A DNA stretch of 64,000 nt from Hedera helix (Eukaryota > Streptophyta > Magnoliopsida > Apiales > Araliaceae): positions 25,899,221 to 25,963,220 of the forward strand of contig OX359282.1 of assembly GCA_947179155.2 (NCBI GenBank). The letters are read 5' to 3'. Below, piece after piece: positions 12,036 to 23,353 of the stretch (the stretch's first letter is position 1; the number at the start of each line of letters is the position of its first letter). Position numbers and translations under genes: made by a program. The notes under the pieces were generated by a model, which was not told where the DNA came from, did no database searches, and was given only the letters and a program-made list of their open reading frames with translations.

Positions 12036-12888
12036 TTGAATAAGGGGAATTCAGTTAAGGATCAGGAGAGATCCTCTGCAATTTCGGTAACACGTCATAT
12101 TCGGGAGTCGGTGAAGGATAGGCTTGGTCCCAATCAGTCAAGGTCTAAACCCGTTATGACTCAATCAACACTTGTCCAACGACGACTGTTCACTACATCA
12201 ACCAATATGGATCAGGATTTGCGCATGAGAAGGATAGATCAACAGTCCCCTGTTCGGGAGGACCAGGATAGGGGATCAAGCTAACCTGACCAGCGAGAAC
12301 ATATAGGGATACATAAAATTAAAGAAACAAAGGTGAAACTAGAGGCTTTTTGGCTCCGACAATAGGAGTGGAGTGCACATCTATCTGAGCTTATGAAGGA
12401 AAAATAACTCTCATCCACATTTAGAGGTGGGGAGAGGGAATGAACTCCACAGAATAGAAGACACAATCACTATGGAGATATAAGGCAACCCGACTAATCA
12501 GATTGGTATCATGAAAATATAAGGCAGTCCGATTCACAAAATCAATATTATCATGAAGATATAAGGCAACCTGGCCAATCAGGCCGGTACTAAGAGGATA
12601 TAAAGCAGCTCGATTCACAGAACCGATATTATTAGGAAGATATAAGCAGACTGACCAATCAAGTAGGTATCATTAGGATATAAGGTAGTCCGATTCACAA
12701 AATTGTTATTATTAAGAAGATATAATGCAGCCCGACCAATTAGGTCGTTATCATAATGATATAAGGTAGCCCAACTCACTTAGCCGGTATGGAAGGCGAA
12801 CTAGGTCTCCTATTAATTAACGAAACCAGGGTGAAATAAGGTTGAAACGGGTTTGGGAACAGCAGAAGGAGGCCCCACATGCAACTAT
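12036..12888 (+). pseudogene. Tat-lineage retroelement gag, upstream part (degenerate)
   Basis: An 82-codon frame (12036-12284) of basic, Arg/Gln/Ser-rich protein is followed by a peptide-repeat region and a frame that enters the conserved gag at 12842-12888. That frame is cut by a solo LTR and resumes at 15663. Several stops lie at former Gln-type codons. No primer site or LTR end was found to its left; it begins at the edge of repeat R1. Confidence 0.6.
12476..12790 (+). repeat. gag tandem repeat, about 42-bp (14-codon) units
   Basis: About seven or eight units start GATATAAGGCAG and alternate between a CCGATTCACAAAATC type and a CCCGACCAATCAGG type. Read in the gag frame they give a repeated peptide of the form DIRQ-(S/P)-D-x-Q-x-x-YYHE. 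Indels and stops have broken later units. Confidence 0.75.
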
Positions 12889-14085
12889 TGTGACGCCCCC
12901 AAATCTGGGCCCACACAGCCCAAACTTGAGTCGTCAAAATACTACAACAAAATTATTACAACAAAGCACAACGTACAACAATACAGTGTATAATAATACA
13001 CAACTAAGTCTTCACTATTATTGCCACACTATTTTACAAAACGTGAAGACTATGATAACTATTCCTCGGACCCTCACTCCATTCCCCGGCTAGACCCTGT
13101 TATGTTTTCATCTCCTGTTGAAAAACAATGGAACAAAAGAAAGGGTGAACTCAAATAGCCCAGTAAAGAATATCATGACTAAGATAATGACGAATAAATT
13201 ATCATTAGTCTTCAACAGTTGAGTTCTTGATAGAATACAATAGACTACAAGGTTTATATCAAAAACTGCAGTTAAATTCTTAAACAACGTTCAGATCAAT
13301 AATAGCAGCGGAATAAGTAATCTATTAGAAGAATAATGCAGACTATAATGTCCACTCGGTTCTCTTTTTAGGAAAAACATCATCAACTTTTATCATCTGA
13401 AATATCATTAGTCAAGATAATACAAATTCACAGTTCCTGATCATAATCATGCACATCAACAGTTCATCTTTGTACTACGGGCCAAAGATATTCAATATAG
13501 CACCAACGATCATGATTATACCAGATTCAGCCTTTGGTCATAATCATACCAAACAACAGTTCATCTTTGCACTACGGGCCAAAGAGAACATTCACCACGT
13601 GCCATAAAAGACACCGAGCAGATGTATCGCCTTTAACCTATTATATCGCCTTTAACCTATCATCTGTTCAACAAATATATCACATCTGTGCCCCCGGCCA
13701 CAGATATTCACAACAGCTTGATTTTTGGATGATTAGAATGATATAAATGATGAACAGAAGAAATAGGATAACAATAAGTATCGGAAGTTTACTTTGTACA
13801 GATTCAAATAATGTCCAAATTGTCAACATGATGTGGAGTGAAATTTAAAAATGATATTCAAGATCCACAGTTCAGAATAACGGTTACAATTCAATAGAAA
13901 GGTTCACGTAAATAGGAAGGTTCAGTTGAAATAATGAAGTTCAACTATTATGGAACATATAATATTTTCAGGAATTATAGAAGCAATAGTTCCATAATAA
14001 ATTTCGATTTAGGAGTATGAAAGAAAATAATATCCCTTACCGTAGCAGGTTTGATTAACAAAAGGTGAAGGAAATTAATACAAAG

Positions 14086-14285
14086 GGTTATTCACCAACA
14101 GGCGGCAATCCGCTCCGTAAGGTTATTCCCACAATTTAATAGAATTTGAGTACAAAGAGTTATTCACCAAACAGGCGGCAATCCGCTCCGTAAGGTTATT
14201 CTCAGAGATTAATAATGAATGAATACGAAAGGTTATTCACCAACAGGCGGCAATCCGCTCCGTAAGGTTATTCCCACAATTTAAT
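14086..14285. repeat. 73-bp tandem array in LTR-A copy 1 (3 units)
   Basis: Units at 14086, 14158 and 14231 share GGTTATTCACCAACAGGCGG followed by CAATCCGCTCCGTAAGG. Four similar units occur at 27300-27575 in LTR-A copy 2. The array is absent from the other LTR-A copies. On the element strand it is downstream of the TATA box. Confidence 0.9.
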
Positions 14286-14600
14286 ACATGGAAATAAAAG
14301 GCACGTCTTATGAGTAAGGAAGAAACAATATTATTATCGAGAATCAAATAATGATAATCCCTTACCATAGTATGTTTGAATAATGGAAGATGAAAAAGAT
14401 GGTATCCCTTACCTCAACACGTGACTGGATATTGATTTAAATGAGGTTGATTAACTTGAACAGTACACGTATACTTATAGATCTTCACAAATACTCAAGA
14501 TGACTTAAGCACACTTAGAGAGAACTTTCACAAGAAATATTTAGAGAGAGAAAGAAAGAACAAGTAAGGAAGTTTATGAAAAATCCTTAAGTTAAGGCTT

Positions 14601-14610
14601 CTATTTATAG
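14601..14610 (-). promoter_or_regulatory. TATA box of LTR-A copy 1
   Basis: CTATAAATAG on the minus strand. The same box lies at the matching place in copy 2 (27840-27849), copy 3 (34528-34537) and copy 4 (36769-36778). A CT-rich likely leader start follows. Confidence 0.65.
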
Positions 14611-14889
14611 CCAAAAATCTTATCATTCATTTAATCTAAACCATTCATTTAAAGATCATCTTTTAATCTACACCATCCATTTCAAATATTATATTATTTT
14701 TAATGTACACCATTCATTTCATATCACCTAATAATCACCTAACTTTATATTATAAACAAATCAATTTAATTATTCAACAATAATTCACACTTTAATCTAC
14801 ACCATTCATTTCATATCACCTAATAATCACCTAACTTTATATTATAAACAAATAACTTTATCAATTCAATTATTATGACTAATTGTTAT

Positions 14890-15545
14890 AAATACAGTAT
14901 AGTTAGCTCTTAGATATCAAGTCAATAAATTAATGAAATACAACTGTTTAAATAACATCATAATAGAGATAACAATAATGTAAAATAAAGCATACGTTAC
15001 TGTGTAATGACAATTATTGATTCAATAATGTGAATTACTGTGCATATGTTACTGTGACAATTATTAGGTTCAATAATTTTAAAAACAGTGCAACAACAAT
15101 TATTGACTCAATGATATAAAATACAGTGTAATGACAATTATTAAATCAATAATGCAAAATACTGTGTAACAACAATTATTGAATTGATAATATAAAATAT
15201 TATGCAGTGACAATTATCGATGAAATGATGCGTAACAGTTACGGTGTCAATTATCAGACCAAAAATATGAGACACTATGCAATACCGTGTGTTACTGTAG
15301 AGTACCGAGTGCTACAGAAAATACCAATAACTATCGTATGCTACTATTCTTTTATCACCGGTATTTTAACAGTTCCGTTGACTATTTTTATTTAAAAAGG
15401 TTATTTCTGTCGTTTTCTATATCCGACAAATATTCCGATGTGGGGTCCACCAATAATTTGTTATTTCGGCGCCGTCGGACCAAACGAATATTCCCCGACC
15501 AAACGAATATTCCCCGACAAAGCGAATATTGTCCGACAAAGTAAA
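14890..15545. repeat. U3 repeats of LTR-A copy 1
   Basis: Two arrays are present. 15000-15330 holds roughly 45-bp units with ACAATTATTGATTCAATAAT plus an ACTGTGCAAT word. 15478-15545 holds about three 18-bp units AACGAATATTCCCCGACA next to a CGGCGCCG palindrome. Both lie upstream of the TATA box in element sense, where enhancer repeats are expected; that role is inference. Confidence 0.7.
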
Positions 15546-15662
15546 ATTTGCACATAACATCCTTAACTTTTAACTTTATCGATTTAACCACTTACTGTTT
15601 CAAAAAAATATATATATGAAGAAAAATTAAATTTTGTATTTCATAAAATTCGGGGTCTTACA

Positions 15663-16730
15663 ACTATTCTCAAACCAATCATGCAAAGGCTGGCAGAATT
15701 AGAGCAAAAGATAGCTGCGACTCAGGCTGATCCACTACCGTTGAACCCAAAGTCTCCTTTTTCCCTAGTTATTGACCAAGTCAGGGCCGACCTAGCAAAG
15801 AAATTGCCACCGCTTGAGACTTATGACGACACAAGAGACCCCTATGATCATACACATTATTATGAGCGTCTCATGCAGTAGTACAACCATTCATATGCGG
15901 GTATGTGCTAGATTTTCATCATGACATTAAAGAAGTGAGCTAAACAATGAGTGATGTATTTGCTTTCGAATTGTATCAATTCATGATAGGAGTTGTGTGA
16001 CAAAGCTCACGAGCTATTCGGAAGTAACAAATGAAGGGGAAATCTCACAACTTATTTGAATCGATGCAAATTAAACAGAAGCCTAGTAGAACATTGAGTC
16101 AGTATGTACAGATGTTTAGAGAGGCGGTCGGCACCATTATTTACTTGAATATGACATAAGCAATAGTACTTTACAACAGGGTTGGACATCGGGTAGTCTA
16201 GGAAGTTGGTGAAGGATATCATGTTAAACTTTCCAAATGATCTATCTGACACTTATGAAAGGGCTGAAAACTTTATTGCAATTAAGGAGGCAATGGCGAG
16301 CTTGCAACAGAACAATAAGGGGAATGACCGACCCAACAATAAAATTGGAGATAACAAGGCGAATGTCAAGGATTGGATCAGACCAAACATGGGATAACCT
16401 GCAACAAACAAGTCACCATTTTGGCCCCGAACGGAGAATAAGGTTTATACTCCATTGAACACAGATAGAGTGAAGATTCTTTAGGTAATCATGGGTAAAC
16501 CTACAGTTGGACCGACACCACCAAGTCCTCCTCGTCCAAAGAAAAACAGCAATCAGTACTGTGTGTATCATCGGATAGCTGGACACTCGACAAAATCTTA
16601 CAGTGGATTAAAGAATATGATAGAGAAGAAGGTGTAGAGTGGTGAATTGATCCAGTACGTGGCTGGTAAGGAGGCACTAGTACCAAACTAAATATAGGCC
16701 AATGATCAGGAAGTGGAGTAGGAGGCACGG
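15663..16730 (+). pseudogene. Tat-lineage gag, conserved part (degenerate)
   Basis: Resumes in phase from 12888. It reads through LAELEQKIA and LPPLETYDDTRDPYDH, a conserved capsid start of Tat elements, then decays with stops and shifts. Near 16555-16660 the lineage-typical zinc finger CxxHxxxGHxTxxC followed by LKxxIExx is visible as CVYHRIAGHSTKSY. Its last cysteine is now tyrosine. Confidence 0.85.
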
Positions 16731-17330
16731 CCCCGTTGGGTAATCGATGTCATTATAGGGGTATCAGTTAAGAGAAAATCTGGGAAAAACGAAGGACTAA
16801 TAAAGATGTTTTGGCAGTCTCAGATCAAGTCCATAAGCCGAATAGGCCTTTTCCCAACACAGTAAAGGAGCATTGGTTATCACAGCATAAGTTGGCCCAG
16901 TGGATATGAAGCCGATTATGATTAACTATGGGTCTTCGGTATATGTGCTATATAACCATGCTTATCACATAGTGGATCTGGAAAAGGTAAAGATGGAGAT
17001 CGGGCAGGAATCCCCCCTGTATGGATTTGGCAATGAGCCAGTGCATATGGTCAAAACAGTGGAATTACCGGTGGTATTTGGCACAACTCTTCAGTAGATG
17101 TAGATTAAAGTAAAAAAAAATATGGTTCAAGTTGATTATGCACACAATGTTATACTGGGTCGAACTACCTTATCTGCATTGCATGCTATTACGTCGATCC
17201 CTCATTTTAAGATGAAGTTCCCTAAACCTAATAGGGTCAGCGAAGTGAAAGGTGATCTTGACATAGCAAGGAGGTGTTATCGCCACACTCTTATATCATC
17301 GACTACTGGGGTGAGTAAGCAAAAGTAGAC
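16731..17330 (+). pseudogene. Tat-lineage protease (degenerate)
   Basis: Frames 16900-17097 and 17122-17328 read KPIMINYGSSVYVLY, then LPVVFGTT, then NVILGRTTLSALHA and FKMKFPKPN, in the order known for Tat retropepsins. The catalytic D-[TN]-G-S is changed (NYGSS), and two stops fall between the two frames, so no active protease can be made. Confidence 0.85.
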
Positions 17331-18470
17331 GATGACGGTAAATGTGGAACCCTTTACCAAAGGAGTTACGGAGCTATTAGCATTACCTGCCGAAGAGATC
17401 GAAGATGTCAATTTGATTCCAGGTAATGCAATAAAATTTATTAAGATCGATACTGGGTTGGCAGAGACTGTAAGAATAGAGTTGATTGAGTTACTTCAGG
17501 TGTACGTTGACATCTTCACATGGACACCTCATGACATACCTGGGATAGCAGAGAATGTGGCAGTTCATAAGTTGTCGGTGGATCTTGATAAAAAAACCAG
17601 TTTGACAAAAAAGACGGATCTTCACTCCAGAGCATCAAATGATCATTGATGAAGAGATTTCTAAGCTTCCGGATGTCGAAGTCATATCTGAAATCGAATA
17701 TCCAGAGTGACTGACAAACGTGGCTTTAATTAGGAAGCAGAGTGGAAAGTGGAGGTTTTGTATCAATTATACATACCTAAATAAGGCGTGTCCGAATGAT
17801 ATTTACCCACTTTCTCACATTGATCAGCTCATTGATGCAACATCAGGGTATGCTCTTCTCACTTTTTTGGACGCTTTCTCGGGATATAATTAAATTTTGG
17901 TGTGTAAAGAGGATATCCTGAAGACTACGTTTATTACACATCAGGTGATATATGCATACAAGAGGATGCCATTCTGACTGATCAATGCAAGAGCCATATA
18001 CCAGCGGATGATGAACAAAGTCTTTTGAAAACATATCGAAAGGAGCATAGAAGTATATGTGGACGATATGATTGTCAATAGCGTGAGGTTTAATATCATC
18101 TGTAGGATTTGGAGGAGTGATTTCAGACAGTCAGACACTATAATATATGGCTTAATCCAATGAAGTGTACGTTTGGTCTTAGATCGGGTAAATTCCTTGG
18201 TTACTTGGTCGATAAAAGAGGGATTAAAGCCAATCTGGAGAAGATAAAGGCAATACTGGACATAAGGTCGCCCCAAAATTTTAAGGATGTGCAGAGGCTG
18301 GCAGGTCCGACTGCGGCTTTACGACGCTTCATGCCTAAATCTGCAAAGCGATATCTTTCATTATTTGATACGTTGAAGGGACTAAAGTATGAGAAGACAT
18401 TTCAATGGACTTTGGAGTGTGAGGATGCTTTCTAGGAAATTAAAAGGTATTTATCTTTGGCTCCGTTGTT
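17331..18470 (+). pseudogene. Tat-lineage reverse transcriptase (degenerate)
   Basis: A linker frame (17332-17649) ends at a shift. Then come FCINYTYLNKACPNDIYPLS, the FLDAFSGYN motif, QRMMNKVF and the catalytic YVDD box (18056-18067), followed by FGLRSGKFLGYLV and the thumb region to 18435. The YVDD box is intact, but stops and frameshifts break the domain repeatedly. Several stops stand where the family has Gln or Trp. Confidence 0.92.
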
Positions 18471-19300
18471 ACAGAAACCTTTACCGTCTAAACCGCTCTA
18501 TCTATATTTGGCTGTGGGGCTAATACTAGTTCGGGAGGAAGGAGAAAGACAGCGTCCAGTTTATTATGTCAGTCATGTACTGAGAGATACATAGACCTGA
18601 TATTCGAACTTGGAAAAGTGTGTCTATGCCTTGGTGATAGTTAGTAAGAAACTTTGCCACTATTTTTAAGGTCGAGTTATCGTCATTTATATCGATCAAC
18701 AACTAAAGAAGGTGATTCACAAGTTAGACGCTTCAGGAAGAATGGTAGTATGGGATGTTGAGCTCAGTCAAAATATCTTGGATTATCGACCTCAAATGGC
18801 TATTAAGGAGCAAGCATTGGCGAATTTCATGATTGAATGTACTTTCCCTGAAGAAGATCCAAAGGGGAAGTTGGCTACAGCTGTTAATGTTATAACTTGA
18901 GGGCAACATGCTTCATCACATCTTGGACTCTATACGTGAATGGATCGACTAATGCAGATATTAGTGGGGTCGGGGTCATCCTGACCAGTGTTCAACAGAC
19001 AATCAGGTTCTGCTTCAGAATAACTAATAATGAAGCTAAATATGAGGCTATATTGGTGAAATTAAGGTTGGCATGAAGTTTGAAGGTGTGCCACATTATT
19101 ATCTTTAGTGATTCACAGTTAGATGTCAAGTAGATCAAAGAAGAATATGAAACATGGGGGGCATAGATGACTAAATACCTATCCGAAGTGAAGATGTTAC
19201 TGCAACGATTTGAGTATTACTCTCTCCAAGGTATAGAACGAGATGAGAATGTGGTAGTCGATGCCTTGTCTAAGCTGGCTACCACGCTGGTGGAGAATTT
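18471..19300 (+). pseudogene. Tat-lineage RNase H region (degenerate)
   Basis: After RT come RPVYYVSHVL, KLCHYF and a frame at 18712-18900 (KLDASGRMVVWDVELSQ). A second RNase H-like stretch follows (VNGSTN, then FSDSQLDV) and ends DALSKLATT. A doubled RNase H with this order is typical of the lineage. Stops interrupt it. Confidence 0.8.
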
Positions 19301-20620
19301 TTGAGGGTCAGTTTATTTGGAGATTCTCAGTGAACCCAGTATTCTAAAGAATGAGTTGATGTCAATTGAGAGGTCAAATTACTAGCTGACACTGTACTTG
19401 GAGCACTTTAGCAAGGGTAAGTTGTCGTCAAATAAGTTCTTGGTTAAGAGGATCAAGTACCAAAGTGCTCACTTCTGCTTGATCGATGGAGATTTGTTTC
19501 GACAGACTTATTCTTTTCCTTTATTGTGGTGTTTAGTCCTGTCGGAGTCATCCTACATGCTTCGGGAAATGCATGAAGAAATCTGCAGGGATTATATGGG
19601 AGTGAAGGCGTTGGCTTATAAACTGATTAGATATGGGTATTACTAACCGACAATGTTTGAAGAAGCCAAAGAGTTTGAGAAGAAGTATCTGAAGTGTCAA
19701 CTGAACAATCTGATCCCTCATCAACATCTTGAAAAGTTGTCATCGGTGTTATCCCCGATCCCGTTTACAATCTGGGGGATTGATCTCTTGGGACCTATAC
19801 CCAAGGCGAAAGGGTAACTTGCGTATGTGATAGTGGTCATTAACTACATAAGTAAGTGGGTGGAGGTTAAGCCACTTAGGCATATTGTTGAATAGGATTG
19901 TTTGCAATTGCTTAAAGAGTTAGTGGTGTTCCAGCTCGGTATCCCGATGATATTGGTGTCAGATAATGGTCTGCAGTTCGCGGTGTCTAAATTTGAGTAG
20001 TTCTTGTCAGATTTGGGGATCTAACATCGGAGGGTTTCTATTACTCATCCTTAATCTAATGGTCAGGTCGAGGTGACTAACCGAACTCTTTTTAATGGAA
20101 TCAAAATGAGGTTAAACGAGTCTAAGGGAAGATGGTATGAGGAACTTTAAAGTGTAATGTAGTCTTATCGTACTACCCCTCAAACTACTACTGGAGATTC
20201 ACCTTTTAAATTGGCGTATAGTACTGAAACCTTAATTCCAGTTGAGATCCGATGTACTTCATTCAAGGTGGCAAATTTCAAGGAGTTGTATAATGAAGAG
20301 GGTCTTCGGCTCAATTTGGATTTGTTGGATGAAATTCAGAATGCTATCATGCTAAGGTTGGCTATCTATCAATAGAAGACTGCCAAGCATTACAACAAAA
20401 GGGTTCGGCATATGAGATTTGAGGTTGGGGACTTATTGCTTTGAGAGGCAGAGGCTTCAACTCCACAAAATGTTAGTAAGTTGATGCCGAATTGGGAAAA
20501 TCCCTATTAAGTTATTGAAGTTATAAAGTCTGGTATTTATAGACTACGGGGAATGGACGGTTCGGAGTTAAAAAATACTTGACATGTAGGGAGACTTAGA
20601 AAATATTATCAATAGCCAAT
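19301..20620 (+). pseudogene. Tat-lineage integrase (degenerate)
   Basis: The zinc-binding region starts near 19398 (LREMHEEICRDYMGVKALAY); its C-x-x-C pair is partly changed (KYLKCQ). The core follows: WGIDLLGPIPKAKG, YISKWVEVKPL, LVSDNGLQF, SNGQVE and SYRTTPQTTTGDSPFKLAY. The tail RHMRFEVGDLLL is also present. At least eight stops interrupt it. No chromodomain is seen. Confidence 0.92.
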
Positions 20621-20762
20621 ATACATGTATTCATGCAAATTCATTTATTTGTAACATTCAACAAACATTAATAAAATAAGTATTTTCATTCATTGAATTA
20701 CTATTTACAACAGATGTTCAATACATTACGATTGTTCAAAAAAGGAAAAAATTAAAATGTAT

Positions 20763-21427
20763 TTAACAGTTTAGTTGATCGTCATCGGTGTCATCATCTT
20801 CGAAAAACCTTAATGTTGTAAGGTCGGTACCAAATACTCGAATCCTAGACTTCGCAGATTGGTATCCCTTGTCGAATTTGGCGATTATTTGATTGAGCAG
20901 TTCTTCGGAGGATCAATATTCATTAATGATTTGTTGTCGTTGTTCTTTGGTGATGGTTTGGGCTTGTGGTTTGAGAGCTTTATTTTCTTTATCGAGATGT
21001 CAGGTGATTTATTGACGGTTTTCTTATGAACTGTGTTAAGTTTCTTGCATTCATTGCAGAGTTCTTCGTTGTTTTTCTCATGCTTGTTGATGGTTAAGAT
21101 GGCGGTTTGGTATGATTCGTGCTGTTTTTGGGGTTAATTTGTGAGATTATTGATGTCTTGTTCTTGTTGTTTGTTTTGATTATTTCGTTGTTTGATTTGT
21201 TGTTGAAGTTGGTCGTTCTGTTTGAGGAGTTCATCACATTCTTCAGTCAGTTGTGTTTCAATTTCGGTGTAGTCGGATAGTTTGGATCTTTTGAGTCGTT
21301 CAGGGAGGCAATGGGTTTTTCTTAGAAAAGGAAGCGACGGGACTCGAAAATTTTTGGGGTTTAAGTTAAAATATTTGGCGCAATAATCAAGCGTGACTGG
21401 TTTAAATGAGGCACGTGTGGGAGTCAT
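20763..21427 (-). pseudogene. antisense ORF downstream of Tat integrase
   Basis: Read on the minus strand, ATG at 21427 opens 97 clean codons. After a stop and frameshifts, coding character continues to an acidic tail (FFEDDDTDDDQLN) ending at 20763, about 220 codons in all. The middle (TEECDELLKQNDQLQQQIKQ) looks like a coiled coil. Some Tat elements are known to carry an extra ORF in antisense between integrase and the 3' LTR, and position and orientation fit that. The function in the family is unknown. Confidence 0.65.
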
Positions 21428-22129
21428 TGGGAGTCGTGCAAAGTGGTTAAAGTGTACGACAATTACAATTGACAGTTAAGGGGTATGTTGGTTGTTTTGA
21501 TTTATCCAGTCAACATTATTTTTAAGATGTTACTCTCCTATTATAAATTGAATGGAAGATAATATTGTGATATAATTATTTGGGGTCCGGATCCGGTGTT
21601 GGTCCATAATTATTTACGGTCTGGTGTAAGTGTTGGCTTACTTTTTACACACTACAGTGGCCTCGGTATAGGGGCAGGTTCATTACAGTGTTCTGGACGA
21701 TTTAACATGTTAGGAGGGTCAAAGTCCAAACTAACTTATGATTCTTAATCAGGTTATATTTTTCGGTATTAAAGGGATAAGGATTGATCCGGTTATGTAT
21801 TATAGTCACAATAAAATTCTAATCAGGACCTTTAATACTAATTGGTCTTGGGTGCACGATAACAGAACTACTGAGAAAAGTATAAGTACAATTATAATTA
21901 CAATTAGAGGTCATCAACACTTTATACAATATCAAATATCAATGTGTTTTTAATATTTCAACAATTTGTATTTCTCTATTGTTCTCGTTTTTAGTCTCTA
22001 TTTATTCCCACGTCAAAATTATTCTCTAGTAGTTTAAATCGTTAAGTTTTTTGATACGACTCTTGTCCTTTTATTGTACAAGTTATTCATTATTTAATAA
22101 TTTTAATACATGTATAAAATCAGACGTCA
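21428..22129. other. probable 3' end of the Tat element, limits unclear
   Basis: Untranslated sequence follows the antisense ORF. TGTTAGGAGGGTCAAAGTCC at 21706 could be an LTR start, but no second copy exists on the left side to confirm it. Confidence 0.35.
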
Positions 22130-23143
22130 AGATATATATACGTAATAATTTATAAGTTTAGCATTATTTCACAGCACCACACCGCTGCAATCCGACACAT
22201 TCTGAGGGTACTTCTATAATTAAATTTGGACACACTTGATAATTGAAACAAATTATCACATAACTACAAATTGGCAACTGGTATTTTGATCGAGGCTTCA
22301 GCTTCTGAACAAAGGAGGTTCCGATCCGGAAGATAATTGAGAATAATTCCTTCGGGCTGCTGATAAGATAAGCTCAAAGACATCATCATGAAGTTGCCTA
22401 GATGTTGTGCAACCATCATTATATATTAAATTTTCAAGGAGTGTTTGATAAATGCAAACCAAATCAAATAATAATATTAATACTTCAATCATCAATTCCC
22501 ACTTGCGTAATTTCTTTGAATTAGTCCACCTTTCAATCTTTCTATCAGTTACGTTCATGATGTCAGTCACACGCATATATATATATATAGAGAGAGAGAG
22601 AGTAGTAATTCATAAAAAAAAATTATTATGGACACCATTCTAAAAAATATATATTGATATGAGATTTAACGGACGAGATTAATGTGAATTAAAACTCTTC
22701 TACTACTAAAAATAGTGACAAATAAAAAAATTAAATATCGATCGCTATTTTTAATAGTTATATAGAGTAATGTTCTAAATACCTCTATTTTATTTAAATT
22801 TAAATATTTTTAATATATTTATTTGTATAAATAATTTATTAAGTAATAAAATTTAATATTGTAAACTAGCTTCGATGTATTTATTTTTATAAAATTTTTT
22901 AGGTAATAAAATTTAAAATTTTCAATTATATTCAATTTATTTTTCTTGTATAAATAATTTTTTAAATAATTAAATTTAACATTATTAATAATGTTCAACG
23001 TATTTATTTGTATAAATAATATCTTAAGTAATAAAATTTAACATTATCAATTAATGTGACAATTTGATTATTTAAAATTTAAACTCCGTATTGTAATAAA
23101 ATTTAATTTAATTAATATAAATTATATTATAAATAAATATATT
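22130..23143. repeat. right copy (R2) of the long direct repeat flanking the Tat block
   Basis: Matches 10612-12035 without the inserted MITE: its single TAATTAAAT-type site near 22217 is unoccupied. The tail of R2 lies inside a TIR element that continues past the repeat to 23353. On the minus strand 22298-22405 reads as a possible last exon (see findings). Confidence 0.75.
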
Positions 23144-23353
23144 GAAGATGTTTAAATATAACAACAGTGGTAGTATTTAGAATATTTATCTATAAAACTA
23201 CTAAGAGTAGCAGTAATGACTTAATTTTTTTGCCTTTCGCTACGAAGGATAGCGACATTTATGTTTTCCATCGGTTGAATCTCGTTTTGAACGGTAGAAT
23301 CACGTTTGTTAAAATAGTGTTCATAATAATTATTTGTTATGAATTATTTACCC
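22600..23353. mobile_element. TIR element, about 754 bp, possibly Mutator-like
   Basis: The left end (GAGTAGTAATTCATAAAAAA) and the reverse complement of the right end (GGGTAAATAATTCATAACAA) are inverted repeats that stay similar for about 50 bp through ATTATTATG.ACAC.ATT. The flanks are AT-rich (ATATATA), so a target duplication cannot be read safely. Four 70-bp internal units lie at 22800-23050. Confidence 0.55.

Larger units (their letters stand above)
12889..15662 (-). mobile_element. LTR-A copy 1: solo LTR, 2,774 bp, TSD ACTAT
   Basis: Plus-strand ends are TGTGACGCCCCC and GGGGTCTTACA, flanked by a perfect 5-bp duplication ACTAT (12884-12888, 15663-15667). Element sense is minus: transcribed as TGTAAGACC...GGCGTCACA, shown by a minus-strand TATA box and by primer sites next to this end in other copies. 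It sits in the Tat gag, whose frame continues in phase when the LTR and one duplication are ignored. It holds a 73-bp tandem array, a conserved stem-loop cluster (13440-13710) and U3 repeats. Open frames within it are chance. Confidence 0.92.

Noticed and set aside
12842..13093. Open frames at the LTR-A edges, including the similar one at 25820-26119
   Set aside because: They run from flanking DNA into the LTR end and are alike only because the LTRs are alike; not genes.
10612..23143. R1 and R2 as the LTRs of the Tat element
   Set aside because: No TG...CA ends, no primer site after R1, and R1 ends inside an unrelated TIR element that is complete in R2.
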